Assembly: GCA_022648165.1 (NCBI GenBank)
Contig: JALCLX010000006.1
Coordinates: 1 to 64,000, forward strand
DNA from: Ancrocorticia sp.
GTDB taxonomy: Bacteria; Actinomycetota; Actinomycetes; Actinomycetales; Actinomycetaceae
DNA: 64,000 nt
Direction of reading: 5' to 3'
Positions 25,777 to 35,130 of this stretch are shown in pieces. Each line of letters starts with the position of its first letter. Position 1 is the first letter of the stretch. Made by a program: the position numbers and the translations under genes. The notes beneath the pieces were generated by a model, which saw only the letters and a program-made list of their open reading frames with translations, ran no database searches and was not told where the DNA came from.

Positions 25777-28536
25777 GTGACTGAGGAGCATTCAGGAGCG
25801 CCTGCACAACCTGATGGTGTGCGGCAGGAGGATTCTGGACGCGCGGGGCCCGCCGCGGGTCCCCGCCGCCGTGTCCTGCTTGTTGACGAAGCCGTGCGTT
25901 GGGTGCGCCACCCGCGCGACCTTTACCAAGCTGCCATTGCTCTCATTGCCATCATCTTGGTGATGCTCCTGGCAATTTATGGGCGTTCCACAACACTTGC
26001 CTTCACCCACGACGTGCAGAACGCCACGGCCCGCATACTCGAAACAGTGCTGTTGGTGCCCATCAATTTCTTGGAAGGTTTGCTCAGCTTCGTTCTGCCT
26101 GCCATGATCCTCATTGATCTGATGTGGCACCGGCGCTGGCGCACGCTCGCCACGGCCATCATCTCCGCCCTTTCCGCGGTGGCGATGGCTTATGCATTGG
26201 CCTGGTTCTTTGAGAAATACTTTCCGATCTCGCCGTTGACCGAACAGCTTGCGGATTCCCTGGAAGAACAAGCCTTCATCCGTCTGCTGCCCTACGTTGC
26301 CGTGATTTCTGCACTGTTGACTGTTGCCAGCACAGAAAAGGCGTGGAAGGCAACTTCGTGGGGATGGCCACTTCTCACAATTGCCCTCATTCTTTCGGTG
26401 CTCAAAGGCAACCAGTCGCTTCCAGGCGCACTCATTACGGTATTCTTGGGTATCTTTGCTGGCCAGCTAGCGCGCTACATCGCTGGCGACGTGCCCGAAC
26501 GCGCCACAGGCGCAAACCTCGTGGCAACGGTGCGCCGTGCAGGCTTAGACGCCACACAGATTGTTCGCATTGATGAGCTGCCCAACGACGTGCCGTTATA
26601 CGCATGGGATACCACGACGACGGCGCCATTGGGTTTCGTGGACCGCTTCGGTTTGGAGCAAATCCAGCAACTATTCAAGAAGGCGAGTTCCTCATTTGTT
26701 GGCGAAAAAATGCCGTCACGCAAAAACTCATCGCAGGCACATCACGCCGCTGATTCCGCTGAACCTGGGGATGAGGACGATGTCCTTGAGGAATTTGAAG
26801 GCTCCGATACCACCACGTTCGCGCTGAACAACGCCATCAACGCCTCAAAGCTCCGCGAGGAACTCCTCGCTACCTGGCACCCACCACTTGGTATCAATGC
26901 ATCACGAAACTATCTGGCCGTAACGGCAGATGGCAAGGCATATCACATCGCTTTCGTAGATGCGGATCGGCAAATCGTTGGTGTACTAGCCGCAGCGTGG
27001 AAAAAGATCGTCATGACCACCACCACACGGAAGGTAGAAAACACGATTGAGGCCACAGCAGACCGAATGGCTCTCATGACGTATGCCGCTATCCAGGCCG
27101 GTTTAGCTCCTGCCCAAGACGTCCGGGTAGCCAGCGGCGAAGCGTCTATGCTGCTTTCCTACGAAGTGGAAGGTTCCTATGCCCTGTCGCACTACACTGC
27201 CGATGAGATACCCGATGCAGCACTCGACCAACTGTGGGACACTCTGCAACAGGCGCACTTGCGCGGCATCAGCCACGGAAATCTCACCGCAGACACAGTG
27301 GCCTTACACGACGATAAGATCCGCATACTGCATTGGGAGAACGGAAGCGTTGCCGCTACCGAAATGGCCCGGAGAATCGATATGGCGCAGGCGCTGGCGC
27401 TCATCGCATCGCGCGTAGGCGTGGATCGCGCCGTCGCATCCGCACAGCGGTGCCTCCCCTTAGACCAGATCCTTTCACTCGCGCCCATTCTACAAAAGGC
27501 GATTCTGCCGGCGCGCACCCTCCACGACTTTGCTGACAAGAAGGAACTTCAGGCACTACGAGACGCTCTCGCTGCCACCGTCCCTGAAACAAGTGACGTT
27601 GAACTCGCGCAAGTGCGGCGTTTCTCCGTCAAAACAGTTCTCACCGTTTCTATCGGTCTCGTCGCCGTATACCTGCTCCTTGTCTCGATCAATCTCGACG
27701 AACTCAAAGAGACTCTTTCATATGCACGCCCCTTGTGGATGGTCGGTGCATTCGCCATTGGCCTCACGACCTATCTGGGCGCAGCCATGGTGCTTCAGGC
27801 GTACACTGCGGAACGCCTCAACCTGTGGGATACGTTCCTAGTCCAGATGGCCGCGTCTCTGGTGGGGCTAGTGGCACCTGCCGGTATTGGACCCGCAGCG
27901 CTCAACCTGCGCTTCCTGTATAAAAACAGGGTCAAAACCCCGGTTGCCGTAGCAACTGTGTCGCTGGTGCAAGTCGCTCAGTTCATCACAACTTTGGGGT
28001 TGCTCCTGCTCGTCGGCCTCATGACTGGCGACATGGGATCATTCTCAATTCCTTCGCAAACGATCCTCATCGTTCTAGCGGTACTCGTGGCGTTCGCAGC
28101 CGCGGTGCTCTTCATCCGCCCGTTGCGTGTATGGATCATGAAGAAAGTCGGCCCAACCCTCAACCAAATCTGGCCTCGGATCGTTTGGCTCGGCACCCAT
28201 CCAGGGCGTATCGCATACGGATTCCTCGGATCCCTCATCCAAACCGCAGGATTCGTTGGCGCGTTCGGAGCCAGCCTCGCGGCCTTCGGTTACCACTTAC
28301 CGCTCATAACGTTAGTTGTCACATACCTGGTATCGAACACGGTTGGCTCAATGGTTCCCTCGCCCGGCGGAATTGGCCCTGTAGAAGCCGCGCTGACGGG
28401 CGGCCTTACCCTTGCGCGGGTTCCCTATTCCATCGCCTTCTCAACTGCGCTGCTCTACCGCCTGGTGACGTTCTGGGGCCGCGTACCACTCGGCTGGATT
28501 GCGATGCGAGTATGCCAACGCAGAGACGTGATCTAA
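25777..28536 (+). CDS. pseudokinase-linked flippase-like membrane protein
   Basis: 919 residues from GTG 25777, which follows TAGACT (25764-25769) by 7 nt. Three parts: about five N-terminal transmembrane helices (residues 45-235), a cytoplasmic segment with a kinase-like block (HLRGISHGNLTADTVALH), and a C-terminal multi-helix region (about 615-915) of the UPF0104/lysylphosphatidylglycerol-synthase transmembrane family, with GPAALNLRFL and PSPGGIGPVEAALTGG. In the kinase-like block Asn replaces the catalytic Asp and no DFG is seen, so phosphotransfer is unlikely. Flippase-like proteins move lipids or lipid-linked sugars; the cargo is unknown. It overlaps the next gene by 1 nt. Confidence 0.8.
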   Translation: MTEEHSGAPAQPDGVRQEDSGRAGPAAGPRRRVLLVDEAVRWVRHPRDLYQAAIALIAIILVMLLAIYGRSTTLAFTHDVQNATARILETVLLVPINFLEGLLSFVLPAMILIDLMWHRRWRTLATAIISALSAVAMAYALAWFFEKYFPISPLTEQLADSLEEQAFIRLLPYVAVISALLTVASTEKAWKATSWGWPLLTIALILSVLKGNQSLPGALITVFLGIFAGQLARYIAGDVPERATGANLVATVRRAGLDATQIVRIDELPNDVPLYAWDTTTTAPLGFVDRFGLEQIQQLFKKASSSFVGEKMPSRKNSSQAHHAADSAEPGDEDDVLEEFEGSDTTTFALNNAINASKLREELLATWHPPLGINASRNYLAVTADGKAYHIAFVDADRQIVGVLAAAWKKIVMTTTTRKVENTIEATADRMALMTYAAIQAGLAPAQDVRVASGEASMLLSYEVEGSYALSHYTADEIPDAALDQLWDTLQQAHLRGISHGNLTADTVALHDDKIRILHWENGSVAATEMARRIDMAQALALIASRVGVDRAVASAQRCLPLDQILSLAPILQKAILPARTLHDFADKKELQALRDALAATVPETSDVELAQVRRFSVKTVLTVSIGLVAVYLLLVSINLDELKETLSYARPLWMVGAFAIGLTTYLGAAMVLQAYTAERLNLWDTFLVQMAASLVGLVAPAGIGPAALNLRFLYKNRVKTPVAVATVSLVQVAQFITTLGLLLLVGLMTGDMGSFSIPSQTILIVLAVLVAFAAAVLFIRPLRVWIMKKVGPTLNQIWPRIVWLGTHPGRIAYGFLGSLIQTAGFVGAFGASLAAFGYHLPLITLVVTYLVSNTVGSMVPSPGGIGPVEAALTGGLTLARVPYSIAFSTALLYRLVTFWGRVPLGWIAMRVCQRRDVI

Positions 28537-30152
28537 TGGCAGAACGAGCGCCTGCGGACCTCCAAGAAGACGTCCAGATTTCTGCAATACCATCATCAAG
28601 CGTGACTCATACACCTCGGATCTTTGCCCGGTGGCACCCCGATCTGGTCGCCTGGGCCGTCGGCGTACTCACTGCCACGTTATATATCACGTACAACATT
28701 GCGCAATGGAATGCTTTTCTGGTTCCTTCATGGGATCTCGGCATTTTTACTGAACTAGCACAGCAATACGCTCACCTCAACGCGCCGATCGTTGATATCA
28801 AAGGCCCCGGCTTCAACCTGTTGGGCGATCATTTCCACCCACTCTTGTTTGTGCTCGGGCCTCTCTTTCGGTTGTTTCCTTCCGGGCTCACGCTGCTGAT
28901 CCTGCAATCTTTGCTCTTCGGATGGTCAGCCGTTCCTATCACACGATACGGGCGCACCAAGCTCGGCGCCCTTTGGGGCACACTAGCTGGCGTCGCCTAC
29001 GCCACCAGCTGGGGACTCACTGAGGCCGTGTCCGCACAATTCCACGAAATCGCATTCGCCGTTCCCCTTTTGGCATTCGGCTTGGTTGCGTGGCTCGAAG
29101 GCCACCACCGGCGCGGTGCTATTCTTCTTGGACTCCTCGTTTTCGTAAAAGAAGACCTCGGACTCACAGTTGCGATGTTCGGTCTGCTTCTCCTGTGGAC
29201 TGCGTGGGGGCACACATCCGCCCGTATGGAGGTGGAACAATCTGCGCAAACCGCACAGCCGGGTAGCACACGGCCCGGCGGCGCCATCGTCCCATTCCCG
29301 TTGCGCTCCTGGAAGTCCCTCCGCCGAACAATCATGGAACACAGTTCCACCCCGGGGCTCGCCTTCATCACATGGGGAATTTTCTGGTTTGTCGCCGCAA
29401 CGATGATCATCTTGCCACTGTTGAACCCTCATGGAACGTGGGATTACACCAACAACGTTGGCGAAACGGAACAGACCGTCGGTGGGATGCTCGGTTTCTT
29501 CATCAACCTTTTGGGGCCTGGCCAAAAAATCGTCACGGTGGGCTTGCTTATCTTCGCCCTTGGCGTTGCAGGGCTTGCAAGCCCTTTGTGGTGGTTGATG
29601 CTGCCCACGCTCGCCTGGCGATTCGCCGGTAATGTTCAGTATTACTGGGGTTGGGAATGGCACTATTCCGCCGTCCTCATGCCAATTGCCACACTCGCAC
29701 TGATCGACGGCGTCCTTCGTATCAAAGCCCGTCCCCGCCTTCGCGAATCATGGCGCAAGAAGGTCAGCGCGGCAGCTGTCTCCATAGCACTCGTCAGCTC
29801 ACTGGCCATGTTCTTCACCGCCGGACCAATGGAGAATCTGGTCCGCGGCCAGGTGACGACGTCGTCGGCCCGCTCAGAAGGCGCCCGGGGTGCACTGGCC
29901 GCCGTGGGGACCGGCAGAATTGTTGTATCGGATCTGACTCTCCTGGCGTACCTCGTTCCAGGCAACACCGTTTACTGGAGTGGCAGTGTGGGCGAAGCCC
30001 AAGTTGATACCATCGTGCGAAGTCCCGACCACTCGGAGGACGATCTGACACTCGACTCCACGGTATGGGCACATGAAAAGTACGGCGGCCAGTGGACCGA
30101 GGTGTACTCCGAATGGGGATTCGAAGTTCTCATGAAGAACGGGACTTTCTAA
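28536..30152 (+). CDS. DUF2079 multi-pass membrane protein
   Basis: 538 residues starting at ATG 28536, which overlaps the upstream stop (TAATG). It has about ten hydrophobic helices after a 35-residue cytoplasmic start. The segment PSWDLGIFTELAQQYAH and the GFNLLGDHFHPLLFVLGPLF block are typical of DUF2079 proteins, which resemble glycosyltransferase-C type membrane enzymes. The coupled position after a flippase-like protein suggests a joint role in an envelope lipid or glycan step; that is inference. An earlier in-frame ATG at 28131 lies inside the upstream gene and is rejected. Confidence 0.8.
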   Translation: MAERAPADLQEDVQISAIPSSSVTHTPRIFARWHPDLVAWAVGVLTATLYITYNIAQWNAFLVPSWDLGIFTELAQQYAHLNAPIVDIKGPGFNLLGDHFHPLLFVLGPLFRLFPSGLTLLILQSLLFGWSAVPITRYGRTKLGALWGTLAGVAYATSWGLTEAVSAQFHEIAFAVPLLAFGLVAWLEGHHRRGAILLGLLVFVKEDLGLTVAMFGLLLLWTAWGHTSARMEVEQSAQTAQPGSTRPGGAIVPFPLRSWKSLRRTIMEHSSTPGLAFITWGIFWFVAATMIILPLLNPHGTWDYTNNVGETEQTVGGMLGFFINLLGPGQKIVTVGLLIFALGVAGLASPLWWLMLPTLAWRFAGNVQYYWGWEWHYSAVLMPIATLALIDGVLRIKARPRLRESWRKKVSAAAVSIALVSSLAMFFTAGPMENLVRGQVTTSSARSEGARGALAAVGTGRIVVSDLTLLAYLVPGNTVYWSGSVGEAQVDTIVRSPDHSEDDLTLDSTVWAHEKYGGQWTEVYSEWGFEVLMKNGTF

Positions 30153-30291
30153 AGTTACCCACACGCATGAGCTTGCCCACAATATGGATGATTTCGAGCC
30201 AGAAACCCGGAGAAGCGTCTCAGTAAGTGGGCCATGCCGTCTAGACTCTCTCAGTGGCAACCGCACACGCCACACCCTTGAGGAGACCCCC

Positions 30292-31689
30292 ATGGTCATG
30301 CACTGGAAGTTGCACGGCAACGGCAAGAACGTCAATCCCAACGAAATCGTCCTCCCCGAAGAGCGCCTCACATGGGGACGCACGATCGGATTTGGTGCAC
30401 AGCACGTCGTCGCCATGTTCGGCGCCACATTCCTGGTACCACTCATCACAGGTTTCAGCCCAACAGCCACCCTGTTCTTTTCCGGCTTGGGCACATTGCT
30501 GTTCCTCGTCATCACAGGGAACAGGCTGCCTAGCTACCTTGGGTCGTCATTTGCTTTCATCGCACCCATCAGTGCCGCCACAGCTGCTCATATGGATGGC
30601 GGCGCCCCTACTGCCGAAGGCCTGGCCCGCGCATCCTTCGGGATACTCGCCACCGGCGTGCTTTTTGCACTGATCGGGTTGATTGTCATCAAGTGGGGCA
30701 CCGGCTGGATCAACGCGCTTATGCCACCCGTTGTCATGGGTACCGTGGTTGCCCTCATCGGTTTCAACCTGGCACCTGCCGTCAAAACCAACTGGGAAGG
30801 CGGCGGCGTCGAAGGTGCAAATCCCGTGCGCTCTTCTATCATCGCGGGCGTCACCCTGCTGGCGATCCTCCTCATTACGGTGTTCTTCCGCGGTTTGATC
30901 GGCCGGTTGTCCATCGTGATTGGCGTGGCTATCGGCTATATCGTGGCCGCATTCATGGGCGAAATTGATTTCACCCCAGTCAAGGAAGCAGCGTGGATCG
31001 GCCTGCCCGAATTCCACGCACCGGGAAATCCTTTCACCGATTCTTCCTTGTGGGGGCTGCTACCTGCGTTCTTACCCGTAGTGCTCGTTCTTATAGCCGA
31101 GAACGTAGGGCACGTGAAATCCGTTGGCCTCATGACTAACCGCGACACCGATCCGTTGACCGGGCGTGCGCTACTCGCTGATGGCATCTCCACGATCCTC
31201 GCTGGATTCGGCGGAGGTTCCGGAACCACCACCTATGGCGAGAACATTGGCGTGATGGCAGCGACCCGCGTTTATTCCACTGCCGCCTATTGGGCTGCCG
31301 GCGGGATGGCCTTGCTGCTCAGCTTTTCGCCGAAGATCGGCTGGCTCATCAAGTCAATTCCTGCGGGAGTTCTTGGCGGCGTGACCGTGGCGCTCTACGG
31401 CTTGATCGGTCTGATCGGAGTAAAGATCTGGATCGACAATCGCGTTGACTTCGCCAAGCCCGTCAATCAATTCTCCGCCGCAGTTGCCATGATCATCGGC
31501 ATCGCAGATTTCCAGCTCCACTTCGGCAACGTGGTGTTCAACGGAATCGCACTCGGCACACTCGCCGCCGTCATCGTCTACCACTTGATGGAGTTCATTG
31601 CCAAGTGGCGCGGAACTGATACGGAAAACCAGCCGGAATCTTCTGCCGTACAAGATGACGGGGCCGCCGTCGCCGCGATCGGGAAGTAG
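30292..31689 (+). CDS. uraA: uracil permease (NCS2 family)
   Basis: 465 residues from ATG 30292, which has GAGGAG about 9 nt upstream. Fourteen or so transmembrane segments are expected. NCS2 features include GFGAQHVVAMFGATFLVPLI near the start, the proton-site region LIAENVGHVKSVG and GSGTTTYGENIGVMAATRVY, which match UraA-type uracil:H+ symporters rather than xanthine permeases. It stands alone. A short G/C hairpin (GGGGCCG / CGGCCCC, 31713-31735) lies after the stop but lacks a T-run. Confidence 0.9.
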   Translation: MVMHWKLHGNGKNVNPNEIVLPEERLTWGRTIGFGAQHVVAMFGATFLVPLITGFSPTATLFFSGLGTLLFLVITGNRLPSYLGSSFAFIAPISAATAAHMDGGAPTAEGLARASFGILATGVLFALIGLIVIKWGTGWINALMPPVVMGTVVALIGFNLAPAVKTNWEGGGVEGANPVRSSIIAGVTLLAILLITVFFRGLIGRLSIVIGVAIGYIVAAFMGEIDFTPVKEAAWIGLPEFHAPGNPFTDSSLWGLLPAFLPVVLVLIAENVGHVKSVGLMTNRDTDPLTGRALLADGISTILAGFGGGSGTTTYGENIGVMAATRVYSTAAYWAAGGMALLLSFSPKIGWLIKSIPAGVLGGVTVALYGLIGLIGVKIWIDNRVDFAKPVNQFSAAVAMIIGIADFQLHFGNVVFNGIALGTLAAVIVYHLMEFIAKWRGTDTENQPESSAVQDDGAAVAAIGK

Positions 31690-32119
31690 CGATACTGAAT
31701 GTGATGTGGGTTGGGGCCGCCTACTGTACGGCCCCCACTTGTACGGCCCCCACTCGTTATCGCGCTTGTGTGCGGCGTTATCGCGCCTAAGTGGACTTGT
31801 TCGTGTGCTAACAAAGTGACTGAAAGCGGACGGGGAACTTGTTACACCTGCGCGGGCTTGTTAGCCCTTTCCTGTTCCCACGAGCTGTGCCCACTGTCTT
31901 TCCCCGCTCGGCCTGCCCGCTGACTGCGCCCGCTGACTGCGCCCGCTGCCCGTTCCCAGCCGCCGCGCCCGCTGCCCGTTCCCAGCCGCCGCGCCCGCTG
32001 TGCCCACTCTCTGCCCCCGCCCCAAATCACCTATGGCGTATCCACAGTTGTCACCCCGGCGTATCCACGACTGTCGATAAGCTACACATGAAGTGGCATA
32101 ATCGTGGCTCAATCAAGGT
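31690..32119. other. repeat-rich gap after uraA
   Basis: No gene is supported. The stretch holds a GTACGGCCCCCACT duplication (31727-31755), motif copies ACTTGTT (about 31796 and 31831), and a run of GC-rich tandem repeats at 31927-32000. Confidence 0.6.
31940..32000 (+). repeat. 26-bp GC-rich tandem repeat, 2.3 copies
   Basis: Two perfect adjacent units at 31940-31965 and 31966-31991, beginning CGCCCGCTGCCCGTTC, are followed by 9 bp of a third. A shorter GCCCGCTGACTGC duplication precedes them. There is no spacer structure, so it is not CRISPR. Confidence 0.85.
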
Positions 32120-33178
32120 ATGGAACTGACAACTCACGATCTAGTCCTACTGGACAGGCAAACACCAACACGTCTACGGAAATTCGAGCAGCTAATCCGA
32201 ATACGCAGGGGCGTCTATCTACCAGCGGCATTACTCAATCCACACGAGAGCCCCTGGGTTCTGGCACGGTTAGTCGCATTAGCACGCAGCCTTGCCCCAG
32301 CGGCAATCAACGCCAATGAACCTCCAGCATTGACATTGGAAAGCGCGCTAATCATCCACGATCTTCCCACCTGGAACCGTATTCCACCGGTTACATACCG
32401 AACCAGTTCAAGCAACGGAACTGCCAGAACTCATCTTCCTGAAGTTCCGCTTTCATCAATCATCATTCGCGCGTCTACTGAGCGAACATCGCGAGCAGTT
32501 GCAACAACAACGGAAACCGTAGCTCGTCGTGGTGCGGTGACTGCGTCCTTGCCGCAGATCGCCATTGACTGCGCGCGATTTCTTCATCCACTCGCTGCAG
32601 TCGTTGCAACTTCCGGGATCCTGCGCCGCCTAAGCGAATTCGATCGCCGCGATCTCACAGCCTCCCGCGAAGGCGAATCGGCGGCGAAGGCCCACATTGC
32701 AGCACTTCTTGAACAGCACCCACATCTACCGCATACCCACCGAGCTCGTGCTGTCATAGACATTGCCAGCGGCGGTATTGAATCCCCCGGAGAAGCTGCG
32801 ATCTTGTGGATCTTGAAGACGGTACTCTGGAACACCGCCTCCGGCGGCGCCAATGTTGTAGTGCAGCAGCCTGTCGCGGTGGATGGAGAAACTTTTTTCG
32901 GCGATGCCTGCCTTGTGGCCGAGCGCGTGATCGTGGAATTCGATGGCTATAAGAAAGTCACATCGCGTGAACGCCACTTTGTGGAACGCCAAAGAAAGCT
33001 GACGCGCGCGGGCTGGAGGATCATGCGGATCGAGCTTGATCAGTTGCGGGATATCAATACCCTCATCACTTACGTCATTCAAGAGCTGCGGTCGCTGGGT
33101 GCATCCGCCGGATACCCCAAGGGCCCGGCATGGCAGGAAGTACCGCACGACGTCGCCGCCCAGTTTTTTGCATACTGA
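32120..33178 (+). CDS. AbiEi-like N-terminus fused to DUF559-type nuclease domain
   Basis: 352 residues. The first 70 resemble the winged-helix AbiEi antitoxin N-terminus (LRKFEQLIRIRRGVYLP). The C-terminal 120 residues resemble the DUF559/Vsr-like restriction fold, with Asp in ETFFGDACLV, then VIVEFDGYKK and RQRKLTRAGWRIMRIELDQL. Many actinobacterial chromosomes carry such solitary proteins; their biological role is unsettled. Start ATG 32120 has AAGG 4 nt upstream. No partner AbiEii toxin gene is adjacent. Confidence 0.75.
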   Translation: MELTTHDLVLLDRQTPTRLRKFEQLIRIRRGVYLPAALLNPHESPWVLARLVALARSLAPAAINANEPPALTLESALIIHDLPTWNRIPPVTYRTSSSNGTARTHLPEVPLSSIIIRASTERTSRAVATTTETVARRGAVTASLPQIAIDCARFLHPLAAVVATSGILRRLSEFDRRDLTASREGESAAKAHIAALLEQHPHLPHTHRARAVIDIASGGIESPGEAAILWILKTVLWNTASGGANVVVQQPVAVDGETFFGDACLVAERVIVEFDGYKKVTSRERHFVERQRKLTRAGWRIMRIELDQLRDINTLITYVIQELRSLGASAGYPKGPAWQEVPHDVAAQFFAY

Positions 33179-33560
33179 CACAAGACCCTGCAAATCGAAC
33201 CCCGCACGGTTACTTACTGTTCCGCGACCCCGCGCCACTACCTACAATCTAGAGTTCCGCAATCCCCCTCGAGTTCCGCGACCCCGCGCGGAAACCTCAC
33301 GTGCCCCGGGCGGCGGCGCGCGGCCAAGATATGTAAACCACAATGGCTCAAATGCGGTAAGGGAGGCCACTTACTGAGCAACCTCCCCTACCGTCTATCC
33401 CCCACACACCAGTATGAGCAATCCCGCCGCAACGTGCTAGCCATCTTTGCGTAATCAGCTACCGCCACGCAGAACTCGCCAGCCGTATCACCGAACCTGC
33501 TGGCCTTTTGAATCTGCCAGCTGCGGAAATGTGCCAGCCAGGACTTCCCGAATGAGCCCG
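33179..33560. other. gap between AbiEi-like gene and uronate operon
   Basis: No gene or RNA is supported. GTTCCGCGACCCCGCGC-type text occurs at about 33219-33237 and again at 33274-33291, with a partial copy between. Confidence 0.55.
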
Positions 33561-35054
33561 TCAGAACTTTGCGAGCCGCGTTCTGCACGCTTCTGCGGCC
33601 GCGGAGCGAACACCCTTCGTCACGATGATGTCGGCCAATTCTGCAACGCGCTCGTTGAAGGCGTCATATTGAACAAGATCGTCCGGGAAGAATCCGCCAC
33701 GCATGATTGCCATGACGTGGTCGCGCGTGGTCTGCGCACCGGCCGCCTCAACTGCTGCTCGGAGCGCATCACGCTTGGGTTCTACCATGGCATCCGCGAT
33801 GGCGCCCGGGGCAAATCCTGCTGGCGGACACACGCAGCAGATCCAGGCAGCTGCAGTAAGAGCCATCTGCTGTGGCATAATTCCCTGCTTGAGCAACCGA
33901 ATTGACGGCTCAGGAATGCGCTGCAGCAGTTTCACGGATCCGTCAGAGCCCACGCGAGCTGTCTTGTCCCCCAGGGAGAAGTTAGTCCAACGCTCGAAGA
34001 GCTGCGCGATATAGGCATCCGGATCGAATCCGTGCGGCAAATCGATCGATGGCAGATACTCATCGTACAGTGCGTTCCGCACGCATTCTTCCACAAAAGG
34101 CTGGGTGCGAGATGCAGGAATCGTATCCCGCCCGTCCAAGCCACCCAGATACGAGATCAACGAGTGTGAACCGTTCAACAGCCGCAACTTCACTACTTCG
34201 TACTTCTCAACCTCATCGGAGAAGATCACTCCGGTGGCGTGCTCCCATGCGGGCCTACCTGCGGCAAACTTGTCTTCAATCACCCACATCGTGAACTCTT
34301 CGGCGGGAACCGGGACGTCGTCGTGGAATCCAGCAATGCGTTCCACGGCCTCGCGCGTGGCATCTGTGGTTCCTGGAACGATACGGTCAACCATGGAGTT
34401 CGGGAAGGTAACAGACTTCTCGATCCATTGCGTGAGCTCGTCAGGTGCACCGGCTGCTTTCAAGAACTGCAGCACCAGCATGTGCGTCTGCGTTCCCGCG
34501 CTCTGCACGTTGTCGCAGGACAAGATGGTGATTGGCGCGCCAGATTCCTTGAACCGCTTCTCCAGGCCGCGCGCGATCAAGCCGATCGTCGTGACAGGCG
34601 GATTCCCGGCGACGTCGTCCTTCACTTCCGGATCTTCCAGGTTCAGATCGCCCGTGCGCGGATCCTTGTGGTATCCGTGCTCGGAAACTGTAATTGTCAC
34701 AATCTTGTGTTGCGGCTGCGCAATCGCATCAATGACGGCCTGCGGATCATCCGCCGCCACCAAGAACTTGCGGTGAACGTCAACAACTTGCACCGATTCG
34801 CCGTGCGGGGTGAGCTGGAGAATTGAATACAGCCCATCCTGCTTTTGCATGGCATCCACAATCTTGTGGTTGTGGCTGGCCACCCCCACGATGCCCCACG
34901 GGCCCGGTTCTGCCTCCAATGCCTGGGCAGTCGCGACCGCCGCGTGTGCGCGGTGGAATTGGGCAAGCCCAATGTGGACTATGCCTGTTTCTGCCGGAGC
35001 GCTTGCCCCCACCTGAAGTTCGTGAGGGAAGTTCTTCCTACTGAGCTGTTCCAT
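33561..35054 (-). CDS. mannitol dehydrogenase family oxidoreductase (fructuronate reductase-like)
   Basis: 497 residues from ATG 35054, with AAGAGG upstream. An N-terminal Rossmann region (GIVHIGLAQFHRAHAAV) and the long-chain dehydrogenase core (VVKLRLLNGSHSLISYLGGL) with catalytic Lys and Asn-Gly-His are visible. The family covers fructuronate, tagaturonate and mannitol dehydrogenases using NAD(H). Context points to an aldonate/ketouronate interconversion. It is the last gene of the minus-strand uronate operon and only distantly like the paralogue at the operon's start, so the two probably act on different substrates. Confidence 0.8.
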   Translation of the reverse strand: MEQLSRKNFPHELQVGASAPAETGIVHIGLAQFHRAHAAVATAQALEAEPGPWGIVGVASHNHKIVDAMQKQDGLYSILQLTPHGESVQVVDVHRKFLVAADDPQAVIDAIAQPQHKIVTITVSEHGYHKDPRTGDLNLEDPEVKDDVAGNPPVTTIGLIARGLEKRFKESGAPITILSCDNVQSAGTQTHMLVLQFLKAAGAPDELTQWIEKSVTFPNSMVDRIVPGTTDATREAVERIAGFHDDVPVPAEEFTMWVIEDKFAAGRPAWEHATGVIFSDEVEKYEVVKLRLLNGSHSLISYLGGLDGRDTIPASRTQPFVEECVRNALYDEYLPSIDLPHGFDPDAYIAQLFERWTNFSLGDKTARVGSDGSVKLLQRIPEPSIRLLKQGIMPQQMALTAAAWICCVCPPAGFAPGAIADAMVEPKRDALRAAVEAAGAQTTRDHVMAIMRGGFFPDDLVQYDAFNERVAELADIIVTKGVRSAAAEACRTRLAKF

Positions 35055-35130
35055 TTTTACCTCTTCTTTGAGCCGTATGTGCACGTGAGCATTGAACCTG
35101 CCACGTGAGTAACTTGACCCGCCACACTGG

